Assembly: GCF_936916975.1 (NCBI RefSeq)
Contig: NZ_CAKZGO010000041.1
Coordinates: 87,506-151,505, forward strand
DNA: 64,000 nt
Source: an uncultured Dongia sp.
Lineage (GTDB): Bacteria; Pseudomonadota; Alphaproteobacteria; Dongiales; Dongiaceae
Direction: 5' to 3'
Part shown: in pieces, positions 34,959-43,767 of the stretch
How the letters are laid out: each line of letters begins with the position of its first letter
How positions within the stretch are numbered: position 1 is the first letter of the stretch
Program-made: the position numbers and the translations under genes
The notes under the pieces: generated by a model
The model's database searches: none
Seen by the model: only the letters and a program-made list of their open reading frames with translations
Told to the model about the DNA's origin: nothing

Positions 34959-36122
34959 TCAGGATAGCGTGAAACGCGCCAAACGGAACGCGTCAAGCAA
35001 TGCCGGACGATGACCCATGACCCAGTCCGCGGCAGCCTCGCCCACCGCCGGGCCCATCTTGAAGCCATGACCGCTTGACCCACAGATGACATACAGGCCT
35101 TCGATCCCCGGCACTGCATCGATGATCGGATTGTCGTCCGGGCTCATGTCGTAAAGGCCGGCATAGCCCTTGCGGATGCCGAGCCGTTCCAGTGCCGGCA
35201 GGCGCGGCAGCGCGTATTGCAGAATCTCGGCGGATTCATCGAGGTCGACGATCTCGTCATAGCTGTTGGGATCCAGTACCAGGCGCGGCCGGCCCAGTTC
35301 GTCATGGCGGATACCGGTCCCACCACCTGCCCAGGTGCCGACCAGGATGCGGGAATCGCCATCCGGCCGGGCGTAATGCAGCATCGTGTCATCGCACCAG
35401 GAGAACGGCAGGATGTCGCGCGCCTGTCCGGGTGCGTCGATGACCGCCATCGGGTGGCGCTCGATATGGACCGGCAGATCGATGCCATGCTTGCCGAAGA
35501 AAGCCTTGCTCCAGACGCCGACGGCGCAGATCGCCGCATCGCAGGCGATGTGTTGGCCATCCATGGTCTCGATCCCGCTGACCCGGCCGGCGGTGACGTG
35601 GATCCTCGCTGCGACCGAGTTGTTGAGGATGCGGGCGCCGCGTTGCTTGGCGCCGTCGATCAATGCGGTGGTGGCGCCATGGGGATCGGCATAGCCGTAA
35701 TCCGGTTCCCACACCGCCATCGCGATACGATCCAGGTTGAAACCCGGGGCACGCCTGGCGAACTCTTCGACCGGAAGCGTCTCGATGCGGGCACCTTCCT
35801 GTCGGATGCGGTCGACTGCGGTACTCCAGGCGGGGCGTGCCGCCTCGTTCATCACCCACATCATGCCGACCTTCGAGATACAGCTGGCATGGCCGGTGAG
35901 GTCGGGAATGTTCGCCAGGATCTCGCAGCCGCGGATCGCCAGCTGAGAGAGTTCCGGCATCATGTAGAAAGCGTGAGTGATGGCCGAGGATCTGCCAGTA
36001 GGCCCGGAAGCGGGGAAGGCGCGCTCGATGACGGTAGTCTTTACGCCGCGATCGGCGAACCGGAAGGCGGCGCCGGAGCCCGCAATTCCTGCCCCAATCA
36101 CGGCAACATCGGAAATGGTCAC
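34959..36122 (-). CDS. FAD-dependent amino acid/amine oxidoreductase (DAO family)
   Basis: Flavoprotein of the DAO/DadA/PuuB group, 387 residues. The FAD-binding Rossmann motif AVIGAGIAGSGAAFRFADRG is at the N-terminus, followed by GPTGRSSAITHAF. The C-terminal FAD contact is YDMSPDDNPIIDAVPGIEGLYVICGSSGHGFKMGPAVGEAAAD. I prefer the GTG at 36122: GGGAGG lies nine bases upstream and the encoded VTISDVAVIGAG starts right at the fold, whereas ATG codons further up lack such a site. It is the first gene of the minus-strand operon, 31 bases upstream of rpiR. It likely oxidises an amine or the glutamylated amine. Confidence 0.88.
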   Translation of the reverse strand: MTISDVAVIGAGIAGSGAAFRFADRGVKTTVIERAFPASGPTGRSSAITHAFYMMPELSQLAIRGCEILANIPDLTGHASCISKVGMMWVMNEAARPAWSTAVDRIRQEGARIETLPVEEFARRAPGFNLDRIAMAVWEPDYGYADPHGATTALIDGAKQRGARILNNSVAARIHVTAGRVSGIETMDGQHIACDAAICAVGVWSKAFFGKHGIDLPVHIERHPMAVIDAPGQARDILPFSWCDDTMLHYARPDGDSRILVGTWAGGGTGIRHDELGRPRLVLDPNSYDEIVDLDESAEILQYALPRLPALERLGIRKGYAGLYDMSPDDNPIIDAVPGIEGLYVICGSSGHGFKMGPAVGEAAADWVMGHRPALLDAFRLARFTLS

Positions 36123-36169
36123 GATCGACGGCCTCCCAGCGTGGGTTCGGATCTTCATCCGACCAGTCG

Positions 36170-36215
36170 GTAACATACGTTACAGAAACCATGGATGTAA
36201 ACAGAACTGTAATAA
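36170..36215 (-). promoter_or_regulatory. candidate promoter with overlapping palindromic operator
   Basis: The minus strand contains TTTACA, an 18-base spacer, then TATGTT, a plausible -35/-10 pair for the FAD oxidase operon. The -10 box lies within the inverted repeat GTAAC-ATAC-GTTAC (36170-36183). A repressor bound there would block the promoter. It lies in the 208-base gap between the two divergent arms, where TTGACC-N18-TATCGT could serve the plus arm. Confidence 0.35.
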
Positions 36216-36330
36216 GTGCATTGACCACGAGCGACACGATCAACTATCGTCCGAGACGCGGCGTTGATCCGTTGTCGCCAAGCGGAACGGATCCAAGAAG
36301 TGGACCGAGTGGTCAAGCAGGGAGCACGGC

Positions 36331-38157
36331 GTGGCGCTTTCGACCTATCTGGTGCCGAGTGCTGCCAAGAGCGCTGTGGCGTTGTGCCTGGTCGTGGCGC
36401 TGCCGTGCCTTGCCATTCACGTCGCATTCACGGGTCCCTTGGTGACGACGATCACCAATTTCCTGGTGATGCTGACCGCGGTGGCGGCCCTAGGGGTGTT
36501 TGCGGGTAACAGCGGCATCCTCAGTTTCGGCCATTGCGCCTTCATGGCGCTAGGCGCGCAGATTTCCGCCACCCTGACGATCGCGCCAGCCATGAAGAAG
36601 TCGGCCTTTCCGCTGCTGCCGGATTTCATCCTGCAAAACCAGCTGGGCCTGGTCCTGGCGCTGCTCGTCACCATGATACTTGTCGGCACTGTGGCCTGGG
36701 CGATCGGCCTGGCAATCTGCCGGCTCAACGGGTCTTCGGCCTCGATCTCCACGCTGGGTCTGCTGATCATTGTCGAATCCCTGATCGTGGCGGCGCAGGG
36801 CTACACGCGCGGCAATCAGGCGGTCTATGGCGTGCAAAAGCTGATCAACATCCCCACGGCCCTGGCGCTCGCCTTGCTGGCGATTGCGGTGGCGCGCCTG
36901 TTTCGCGACAGCCGGCCGGGGCTGCTGCTGCGCGCTGGCCGCGAGAACGAGGCGGCGGCGCAATCGGTCGGCATCGATGTGCCGCGTCAGCGGCTGACCG
37001 CCTGGGTCGTGTCGGCCATGCTGTCGGCCATGGCGGGTGCCATGATGGCGCATTTCCTGACGGTCTTTTCACCCAAGCAATTCTATTTCGATCTCACCTT
37101 CGCGATCATTGTCATGCAGGTGGTTGGCGGGATGGCGAGCGTGACCGGGGCCGTCGCAGGTGCGGTGCTGGTGACCGCGTTGATAGAAGTGCTGCGGCGG
37201 TTTGAGAATGGTCTCGATCTTGGCTTCATGCAGGTGCCGCAGATCTTCGGCGTCACCCAGGTGGGCTTGAGCCTCATCATCATCGTGACGCTCTACCGGC
37301 GGCGCGAAGGGCTGCTGGGCTTTGCGGAGATTGAGAATTTCTGGCCGGCCTTGCGCCGCGTCATTGGTGGAGCACCGATCGGCGGCACCCCCGCGGCGGC
37401 ATCGCCGGCACCCGCCGGCGAGCTGGCGGTCGAGGGCGTCACCAAGGCCTATGGCGGTCTGGTCGCCGTCGATCAGGTGAACCTGACGCTGCGGACCGGT
37501 GAGATCCTTGGGCTGATCGGGCCGAACGGGTCCGGCAAGACCACGCTGCTGGGCTGTATTGCCGGCACGCACGCGCCCACAGCCGGCAAGGTCCGCATCG
37601 ATCAGACGGAGATCACCGGTCATCCGCCGTATGTGGTGGCTCGTCTCGGTATCGGCCGGACGTTCCAGAACATTCGTCTCTTCACGAATTTGACGGCGCT
37701 GGAAAACGTGATGGCTGCTCTAGCGCAACGCCATAGCGCCATCCCGCGGCAGGAACTGGAATCCCGTGCGCTCGATCTGCTCGGCGAACTCAAGATCGCG
37801 GAGCTTGCCGGCCGCACCGCGGGGACGCTGGCCTATGGGCAGCAGCGCCGGCTGGAAATTGCCCGTGCGCTCGCTCTCGAACCCAGATTCATGCTCCTCG
37901 ACGAGCCGGCCGCGGGGATGAATGAAAGCGAGACCAATGATCTCCTTGGCATTCTGGCCTGGCTGGTCAAGGAACGCGGCCTGGGATTGCTGATCGTGGA
38001 TCATGACATGCAGCTCATCATGCGTCTTTGCCAGCGCATCGCGGTGCTCAACAAAGGCCAATTGATTGCCCTCGGCACGCCGGCCGAGGTGCAGCGGAAC
38101 CCCGCGGTGCGCGAGGCTTATCTCGGGCGCCGTCATGCCGAGAAGATGATTGCATGA
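36331..38157 (+). CDS. branched-chain-type ABC transporter, fused permease-ATPase (LivM-LivG)
   Basis: 608 residues combining two components normally encoded separately. Residues 1 to about 330 are a LivM-like permease (FAGNSGILSFGHCAFMALGA; FDLTFAIIVMQVVGGMASVTGAVAGAVL). Residues about 365-608 are a LivG-like ATPase with Walker A GLIGPNGSGKTTL (about 392-404), signature LAYGQQRRLEIARAL (about 500), Walker B FMLLDEPAAGMNESETNDL and H-loop VDHDM. The start is GTG with GGGAG upstream. It heads the plus-strand arm and works with LivK-, LivF- and LivH-like proteins encoded next to it. Substrate is unknown, possibly an amide or amino acid. Confidence 0.92.
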   Translation: MALSTYLVPSAAKSAVALCLVVALPCLAIHVAFTGPLVTTITNFLVMLTAVAALGVFAGNSGILSFGHCAFMALGAQISATLTIAPAMKKSAFPLLPDFILQNQLGLVLALLVTMILVGTVAWAIGLAICRLNGSSASISTLGLLIIVESLIVAAQGYTRGNQAVYGVQKLINIPTALALALLAIAVARLFRDSRPGLLLRAGRENEAAAQSVGIDVPRQRLTAWVVSAMLSAMAGAMMAHFLTVFSPKQFYFDLTFAIIVMQVVGGMASVTGAVAGAVLVTALIEVLRRFENGLDLGFMQVPQIFGVTQVGLSLIIIVTLYRRREGLLGFAEIENFWPALRRVIGGAPIGGTPAAASPAPAGELAVEGVTKAYGGLVAVDQVNLTLRTGEILGLIGPNGSGKTTLLGCIAGTHAPTAGKVRIDQTEITGHPPYVVARLGIGRTFQNIRLFTNLTALENVMAALAQRHSAIPRQELESRALDLLGELKIAELAGRTAGTLAYGQQRRLEIARALALEPRFMLLDEPAAGMNESETNDLLGILAWLVKERGLGLLIVDHDMQLIMRLCQRIAVLNKGQLIALGTPAEVQRNPAVREAYLGRRHAEKMIA

Positions 38158-38206
38158 AGAAACGACCAAGAAACTGTCCCAACAACCAGCTTGCAGGAGG
38201 CACAAC

Positions 38207-39373
38207 ATGTCCAGGTTTCTGAAAATCGGTGTATCGCTCGCCGCCCTTGCCATCTCCACCGCGACCGGCGCTTTGGCAGACGATGTCTTGAAAATCGGCT
38301 TTGCCGGCGGCTTCACGGGCTATCTCGCCCCTTATGACCAGCCGACATTGCAAGGCATCGAACTTGCGGTCGACGAAATCAACAACGCCGGCGGCATCGA
38401 CGGCAAATTGAAGATCGAAGTCATCACCCGCGATATGCGTTCCGAAATTGCCCAATCCGCCGTCATGGCACAGGAACTGATCGATCAGGGCATCAACGTC
38501 ATGCTGGCCCCCTGCGATGTCGACCCAGCGGTGGCGGCCGGCCAGATCGCCCAGGGGGCCGGCATCCCAACCATCGCACCTTGCGCGTCAACGCCCACCC
38601 TGCCGGGGATTGTCGGCGACTACATGTTTGCGAACTATACCGCCGACAATCTGCAGGGCACGGCGCTGGCCGATTTTGCGATCCAGCAGGGCTACAAGAA
38701 CGCGCTCATCCTCATCTCCAAAGACACGCCCTATACCGAAAAGCTGCCGGGGTATTTCGCCAAGGTGTTCGAGGCCAAAGGCGGCAAGCTCGCTGACGCG
38801 GTGGAGTTCAAGATGGGACAGCAGGACTTTTCTGCCGAAGTCACCAAGATCAAGCAGTTGAACCCGGCACCCGACGTCATCATGACGGCGGCCTATGAGC
38901 CTGACTTTCCGGCCTTCATCAAGCAGCTTCGTTCGGCCGGCATCGCGACTCCGGTACTTGGCTCCGACGGTATCGATTCACCGACCACGCTGGCTTTGGG
39001 GGAGATTGCCGAAGGTGTCGTCTTTGCCAATGCCGGCTTCCCCTCGGCCGGCAGTCCGCTGGCCAAGTTCAACGACGCGTTCAAGGCGCATTTCGGCCAG
39101 GAATCCAGCACCGTCTACACGGCGACCGGCTATGACGTGATCAAGATCGTCGAGGCGGCGGTCAAGGCCACCGGTGGCAAGACCGATGGTGCGTCGCTGC
39201 GCGAGGCGATCGACAATCTGGAAAACGTACCGGTTGCTACGGGTACCATCACCTATAAGGGTATGAACCGCGTGCCGCTGCGGGTCGTGGCGCTCAATCG
39301 GATCGTCGGCGGCCAGAAGACCCATGTGGCCGACGTCACGCCGAACGGCGCCGACGTTCCGCCGGCAGAATAA
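38207..39373 (+). CDS. branched-chain-type ABC transporter substrate-binding protein (LivK-like)
   Basis: Periplasmic binding protein of the Peripla_BP_6 type, 388 residues. A Sec signal peptide (FLKIGVSLAALAISTATGALA-DD) precedes the mature start VLKIGFAGGFTGYLAPYDQPTLQGIELAVDEINNAGGIDGKLKIEVI, the classical LivK opening. A very good ribosome site, CAGGAGG, supports the ATG at 38207; the longer frame would overlap the preceding gene. It determines the substrate of the importer, which cannot be read from sequence. Confidence 0.93.
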   Translation: MSRFLKIGVSLAALAISTATGALADDVLKIGFAGGFTGYLAPYDQPTLQGIELAVDEINNAGGIDGKLKIEVITRDMRSEIAQSAVMAQELIDQGINVMLAPCDVDPAVAAGQIAQGAGIPTIAPCASTPTLPGIVGDYMFANYTADNLQGTALADFAIQQGYKNALILISKDTPYTEKLPGYFAKVFEAKGGKLADAVEFKMGQQDFSAEVTKIKQLNPAPDVIMTAAYEPDFPAFIKQLRSAGIATPVLGSDGIDSPTTLALGEIAEGVVFANAGFPSAGSPLAKFNDAFKAHFGQESSTVYTATGYDVIKIVEAAVKATGGKTDGASLREAIDNLENVPVATGTITYKGMNRVPLRVVALNRIVGGQKTHVADVTPNGADVPPAE

Positions 39374-39386
39374 GGACGAACTGTCG

Positions 39387-40103
39387 ATGACGCTTTTGGC
39401 GATCAAGGATCTGGTGGTGCGTTACGGTGCCATCCAGGCCGTCCGCGGGGTGAGCCTTTCGGTCGGTAAGGGCGAGATCATCGCCCTCCTTGGTGCCAAC
39501 GGTGCCGGCAAGAGCTCGGTCCTGAATGCCTGTATGGGCCTGGCTCCGAAGGCCGGCGGCAGCATTGCCTTCGACGGCGTGCCGATCGAACGGGAGACGA
39601 CCGAGGCGATCGTCCGGCGCGGCATGACGCTGACGCCGGAAGGTCGCCGGGTCTTTGCCGCACTCTCAGTACTTGAGAACCTTGAAATCGGGGCCGCTGC
39701 ATCGGCGGAGCTGCGTCGCCGGGGCCGCGAAAACCGGGAGGCGATGTTCGAGCTTTTTCCGAGATTGGCGGAGCGGCGCCAGCAATTGGCCGGCACCTTG
39801 TCCGGCGGCGAGCAGCAGATGCTGGCGATTGCCCGTTCCCTGATGTCGCAGCCGACATTGCTGCTGCTGGACGAACCGTCACTGGGACTGGCGCCCAACA
39901 TCGTCGATCAGATCTTCGACCTCATTGCCTCGTTGAAGACGCGGGGTATCACGGTGCTGCTGGTCGAGCAGAATGTCGAATTGTCGTTGGATATCGCCGA
40001 CCGCGCCTATGTGCTGGCGGGCGGGGATGTCGTGATGGCGGGATCGGCGCAGGAGTTGCGCGCGAGTGGTGGGCTTGAACGCGCCTATCTTGGCGCGGCA
40101 TAG
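39387..40103 (+). CDS. branched-chain-type ABC transporter ATP-binding protein (LivF-like)
   Basis: 238 residues, the second ATPase of the importer. Walker A LLGANGAGKSSVLNA (about 32-46), signature LSGGEQQMLAIARSL, Walker B LLLLDEPSLGLAPNIVDQIFD and the LLVEQNVE switch typical of LivF, with Gln in place of the H-loop histidine common in this family. ATG at 39387 is preceded by AAGGA, 13 bases after the livK-like stop. Same operon as the fused permease-ATPase. Confidence 0.93.
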   Translation: MTLLAIKDLVVRYGAIQAVRGVSLSVGKGEIIALLGANGAGKSSVLNACMGLAPKAGGSIAFDGVPIERETTEAIVRRGMTLTPEGRRVFAALSVLENLEIGAAASAELRRRGRENREAMFELFPRLAERRQQLAGTLSGGEQQMLAIARSLMSQPTLLLLDEPSLGLAPNIVDQIFDLIASLKTRGITVLLVEQNVELSLDIADRAYVLAGGDVVMAGSAQELRASGGLERAYLGAA

Positions 40104-40113
40104 GGTTGGCAGC

Positions 40114-40998
40114 ATGGATTTTCTCGTACAGCAATTCGTCAACGCGCTGGCCCTGGGCGGGACTTATGCCCTGCTGGGCCTCGGCCTTGCCGTTGTTTTC
40201 TCCGTGCTGGGCCTCATCAACTTCGCCCATGGAGAATTGATGACCTTGACCGGCTACGGCATCTTCTATGCGCTGTTCCTGGGATTACCGTTTCCCGTGG
40301 CGTTGCTGATCGGGGTGACGCTCGCGACCGTCTCGGCTATGCTGATGGAGCGCATTGCCTTTCGCCCGGTTCGGAACTCCAGTCCCACTACCATGCTGCT
40401 GACGAGTTTCGCCGTCAGCACCATTCTCCACATCCTGTTCCAGAACTTGATCTCGGCACGGCCGAAGGCCATTCCGATTCCCGACGCGCTGGCTGGTGCC
40501 GTCACGATCGGCACGCTCCAGATCGGCGCCATTCAGCTTATCTCGATCGTGGTCACGGCGCTGTCGCTGCTCGGCCTCACCCTGTTCCTGAAGCGCTCGA
40601 TGCTGGGTATCGCCATGCGCGCGGCCGCCGAGGATTTCAACGTGACCCGGTTGATGGGCGTCAACGCCAATATGGTGATCTCGACGGCATTTGCGATTTC
40701 CGGCCTGCTGGCCGGTGTCGCCGGCATTCTCTGGCTGTTCCAGCGTGGATCGGTCGATCCGCTGATGGGTTTTCTGCCCGTGCTCAAGGCCTTCATCGCC
40801 GTTGTTCTGGGTGGCCTCGGCAGCCTGTCCGGCGCGGTGGTCGGCGGCTTCCTGCTCGGCTTCATTGAGATCGCGTTGCGGGCCTATCTGCCCGATGACG
40901 CGCTTGCCTATCGCGACGCCATCAGCCTGACGCTGGTGATTGCGGTCCTTTTCTTCTATCCCCAGGGCCTGGTGCCACGCCGGGAATCGGTACGCTAA
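40114..40998 (+). CDS. branched-chain-type ABC transporter permease (LivH-like)
   Basis: Inner-membrane permease of 294 residues with about eight helices. Family signatures are FVNALALGGTYALLGLGLAVVFSVLGLINFAHGELMTL at the N-terminus and GVNANMVISTAFAISGLLAGVAGILW, followed by LPVLKAFIAVVLGGLGSLSGAVVGGFLLGFIE. It completes the importer (LivM-G fusion, K, F, H). The stop TAA shares its last A with the ATG of the next gene (TAATG), so the amidohydrolase is translationally coupled to the transporter. Confidence 0.93.
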   Translation: MDFLVQQFVNALALGGTYALLGLGLAVVFSVLGLINFAHGELMTLTGYGIFYALFLGLPFPVALLIGVTLATVSAMLMERIAFRPVRNSSPTTMLLTSFAVSTILHILFQNLISARPKAIPIPDALAGAVTIGTLQIGAIQLISIVVTALSLLGLTLFLKRSMLGIAMRAAAEDFNVTRLMGVNANMVISTAFAISGLLAGVAGILWLFQRGSVDPLMGFLPVLKAFIAVVLGGLGSLSGAVVGGFLLGFIEIALRAYLPDDALAYRDAISLTLVIAVLFFYPQGLVPRRESVR

Positions 40999-41741
40999 TG
41001 ACCAGACATCAGCCATTTCATGTGATCGATGCCGAGGCCGCGGCGCCTTATGTCTTCATCTGCGATCATGCCAGCAACGCCGTGCCGGCCGGCCTGAAGG
41101 ATCTTGGCCTGCCAGCCGCCGAGCTGCAGCGCCACATCGCCTGGGATATCGGTGCCGCCGGCATCACGGAGATCCTGGCTGAGCGGTTCAAGGCGCCGGC
41201 GGTGGTCTGTGGCACCTCGCGGCTCGTGATCGATTGCAACCGCCACCCGGACGATCCGGCCGCGATGCCGGTGGTAAGCGACGAGACCCGGATTCCTGGC
41301 AACGAAAATCTTTCGCCGGCACAGCATGTGGAGCGCGTCGCACGCTATTTCACGCCCTATCACGATGCGATCAAGAGGCTCATCGAACAGAAAATGCTGG
41401 CCGGCCAAACCCCCGCCATTCTCTCGATCCATTCCATGACACCAGCCATGGGCGGCGTTGCGCGACCCTGGCAGATTGCCATGTCCTGGCACGAGGATCA
41501 GCGCCTGTCGCTGCCGATGCTCAATGCCCTGCGGCAGGTGCCAGACATCACGGTCGGCGACAATCAACCCTATGCTCTTGATCCGGCCGAGGATTACAGC
41601 GTGCCGGAACATGCGATCCGGCGCGGCCTCGCGCATATCCAGGTCGAGTTTCGCCAGGACGAAGTGGACACGCCCGCCGGTGTCGCAAATTGGGCGCGGA
41701 TTTTCGGCGATGCCCTTGCCGGCGTCTTGCCGGTGAAATAG
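40998..41741 (+). CDS. N-formylglutamate amidohydrolase family protein
   Basis: Zn-dependent amidohydrolase of the HutG/FGase family, 247 residues. Conserved blocks: VFICDHASNAVP, HIAWDIGAAGITEILAERF, LVIDCNRHPDDPAAMP, ILSIHSMTPAMGG and HIQVEFRQDEV. In histidine degradation this family releases formate from N-formylglutamate, but no hut genes are nearby and the gene is fused by overlap to an ABC importer operon. So it may cleave the imported amide or an intermediate of the pathway. Family assignment firm, substrate open. Confidence 0.88.
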   Translation: MTRHQPFHVIDAEAAAPYVFICDHASNAVPAGLKDLGLPAAELQRHIAWDIGAAGITEILAERFKAPAVVCGTSRLVIDCNRHPDDPAAMPVVSDETRIPGNENLSPAQHVERVARYFTPYHDAIKRLIEQKMLAGQTPAILSIHSMTPAMGGVARPWQIAMSWHEDQRLSLPMLNALRQVPDITVGDNQPYALDPAEDYSVPEHAIRRGLAHIQVEFRQDEVDTPAGVANWARIFGDALAGVLPVK

Positions 41742-41778
41742 TGCGGACCAAGACTGTCTTTCCGATAAGGATTGAGTG

Positions 41779-42330
41779 ATGGGTGATGCCTGGTCGCAGA
41801 TTCCCGATGACATCCGCAGCTTCATGGAGTGCCAGAAGCTCTTTTTCGTGGCGACAGCGCCGAAAGATGGCCGCGTCAACCTGTCGCCCAAGGGTCTTGC
41901 GACCTTGCGGATCATTGACTCGAAAACGATCGCTTATCTCGATTTGACTGGCAGCGGCAATGAAACCGCCGCGCACGTGATAGAGAACGGCCGCATCACC
42001 TTCATGTTCTGCGCCTTCAACGGCGATCCGATCATTGTCCGCTTGTACGGGCAGGCGCGCATCATCCTGCCCGGTGACGATGATTGGGAGTCGATGATCG
42101 GCTTGTTCCCGAAATTCGAGGGAACGCGGCAGATCTTTCTGGCCAGCGTCCAGGCGGTCTCGACGTCATGCGGCTGGGGCATTCCCATCTTCGAATTAAA
42201 GGAAGAGCGGCCGACATTGTCGGAATGGGCCCGCAAGATGGGGCCGGACCGGCTCGAGATCTTTAAGGCCGATTACAACGCGCTCAGCATCGATGGCTTG
42301 CCGACCGGGACGATCCCGGAAGATTTCTAA
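41779..42330 (+). CDS. pyridoxamine 5'-phosphate oxidase family protein (flavin-binding split barrel)
   Basis: 183-residue protein with the PNPOx-like fold: MECQKLFFVATAPKDGRVNLSPKG at the start of the barrel, SGNETAAHVIENGRITFMFCAF and GQARII. It lacks the conserved C-terminal residues of true PdxH, so a role in vitamin B6 synthesis is unlikely; FMN, heme or F420 binding is possible. It sits 37 bases after the amidohydrolase gene and 11 bases before the 2Fe-2S flavin reductase, with which PNPOx-like domains are sometimes fused, so the two may act together. The ATG at 41779 is preceded by AAGGA. Confidence 0.8.
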   Translation: MGDAWSQIPDDIRSFMECQKLFFVATAPKDGRVNLSPKGLATLRIIDSKTIAYLDLTGSGNETAAHVIENGRITFMFCAFNGDPIIVRLYGQARIILPGDDDWESMIGLFPKFEGTRQIFLASVQAVSTSCGWGIPIFELKEERPTLSEWARKMGPDRLEIFKADYNALSIDGLPTGTIPEDF

Positions 42331-42341
42331 GTGAGACGATT

Positions 42342-43283
42342 ATGGCGCAGGTGACCATCAGCTTCGCGAACCAGGAACACGTGACGTTCGAGGCCGATGC
42401 GAATATGACGATCCTGGAGGCCAGCGAGCGCGCCGGCATCCCATTGGCCCATGACTGCCGCTCCGGCATCTGCAGAACCTGTGCCGGACGTTCGGCTAGC
42501 GACGAAGAGCTGCTGCTGTGCAGCATCAGGCCGCAGGAAGATATCGCGGTGCGTGTTCCTTATGACCGGGCGCAGGTGTTGAGACCCGTCTTTCGCCGCG
42601 CGAAAATAACGGCTCTGTCGCTGTTGTCGCCGGGTGTCTGGCATCTCTCTTGCCGATTGCAGTTCCCGCTCACATTCTTGCCCGGTCAATATGTCCGCCT
42701 GTCGCCGCCGGGCTCTGTCGAGCAAAGATGCTTCTCCATGGCCAATGCACCCCGGAGCGGCATCTATGAGTTCTATATCCGAGCGCTGCCCAGCGGTATC
42801 ATCAGTGACTACCTCCGCAGTTCAGCGAAAGTCGGCGACATCATCTCCTTGAGAGGGCCGAGCGGTGCGTTCTATCTGCACGAGCGTGCCGCGCCGAAGC
42901 TCTTCATCGCCGGCGGCACCGGGTTGGCGCCCATTCTCTCCATGCTATCGGTCTTGCATGAGCAGCGCTTTGATCGGTCGGTTTATCTGGCCTACGGTGT
43001 CACGCATGCACGGGATGCATTTGGCGAGGAAAGCCTGCGCGACCTGTCGCAGGATATGTCGCTGATAGCCAAGGTCGCAGCGGTCTATCACGGCGAGGGC
43101 TGGGACGGTACAACGGGCACTGTCGTTGATGCCTTGAGCGCGATCACATTTGCCGAGCCGGCGGAGTGCCTGGACGTCTATATCTGTGGGCCGATGCCGA
43201 TGGTGAATGCCGCCAAATCCTGGCTTGCCGGTCGAGGGTTTTCGCTGGACCGGATCTACAACGAGACCTTCCTACCGTCGTGA
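42342..43283 (+). CDS. 2Fe-2S ferredoxin-flavin-NAD(P) oxidoreductase
   Basis: 313-residue electron-transfer protein. N-terminal plant-type ferredoxin domain with Cys39-X4-Cys44-X2-Cys47 and a fourth cysteine, Cys60, only 12 residues later instead of about 29. This implies an internal deletion of about 17 residues in the cluster-binding loop. FAD/FMN-binding barrel follows (LPGQYVRLS, RCFSMANAP), then NAD-binding (LFIAGGTGLAPILSML, VYICGPMPMVNAA). Such reductases feed Rieske-type oxygenases or P450s, none of which is encoded here. Last gene of the plus arm. Confidence 0.87.
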   Translation: MAQVTISFANQEHVTFEADANMTILEASERAGIPLAHDCRSGICRTCAGRSASDEELLLCSIRPQEDIAVRVPYDRAQVLRPVFRRAKITALSLLSPGVWHLSCRLQFPLTFLPGQYVRLSPPGSVEQRCFSMANAPRSGIYEFYIRALPSGIISDYLRSSAKVGDIISLRGPSGAFYLHERAAPKLFIAGGTGLAPILSMLSVLHEQRFDRSVYLAYGVTHARDAFGEESLRDLSQDMSLIAKVAAVYHGEGWDGTTGTVVDALSAITFAEPAECLDVYICGPMPMVNAAKSWLAGRGFSLDRIYNETFLPS

Positions 43284-43312
43284 AGTGAAGAAAGATCGCA
43301 ATGCTGCGCGGG

Positions 43313-43675
43313 TCAGCGCGGCGTGTCCGGGCGAGACAGGATGAAGATGGCGACGGCGACCAGCACCGTCCCTTGCGCGATCAGAACCCAAAGCGGCAGA
43401 TGCAGGACGAGGCCGACTATGAAACCGGCCAGCATCAATCCGATTGCGAGGCGCTTGGCGTTGCGGTCGATGCTGCCATGGGTGCGCCAGTTGACGATGG
43501 CCGGCCCGAAGATCCGGTGCGTCTCCAGCCAGGCCAGAAGGCGCGGCGACGAGCGCGCAAAGGCATAGGCCGCGAGCAGAATGAAAGGCGTGGTCGGCAC
43601 CAAGGGTAACACAATGCCGGCGACGCCGCAGACGACGGCAAGGCAGCCCAGGGCGAGCCAGAATGGCTGGCTCAT
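43313..43675 (-). CDS. YbaN family (DUF454) inner-membrane protein
   Basis: 120 residues with about three to four hydrophobic helices. The DUF454 pattern is visible: LGCLAVVCGVAGIVLPLVPTTPFILLAAYAFARSSPRLLAWLETHRIFGPAIVNWR near the start, with the PTTPF and FARSSPR motifs. Function of the family is unknown. It is convergent with the reductase gene to its left and stands alone. Confidence 0.85.
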   Translation of the reverse strand: MSQPFWLALGCLAVVCGVAGIVLPLVPTTPFILLAAYAFARSSPRLLAWLETHRIFGPAIVNWRTHGSIDRNAKRLAIGLMLAGFIVGLVLHLPLWVLIAQGTVLVAVAIFILSRPDTPR

Positions 43676-43767
43676 TTACAGGATCGGCGCGTTGAGATCA
43701 TGGCCGACCTCTGTAGCGGCTTTCGGCGTGGCCGACCAACCGTTCCAGCATGGCTTGCCGTTCGGGA

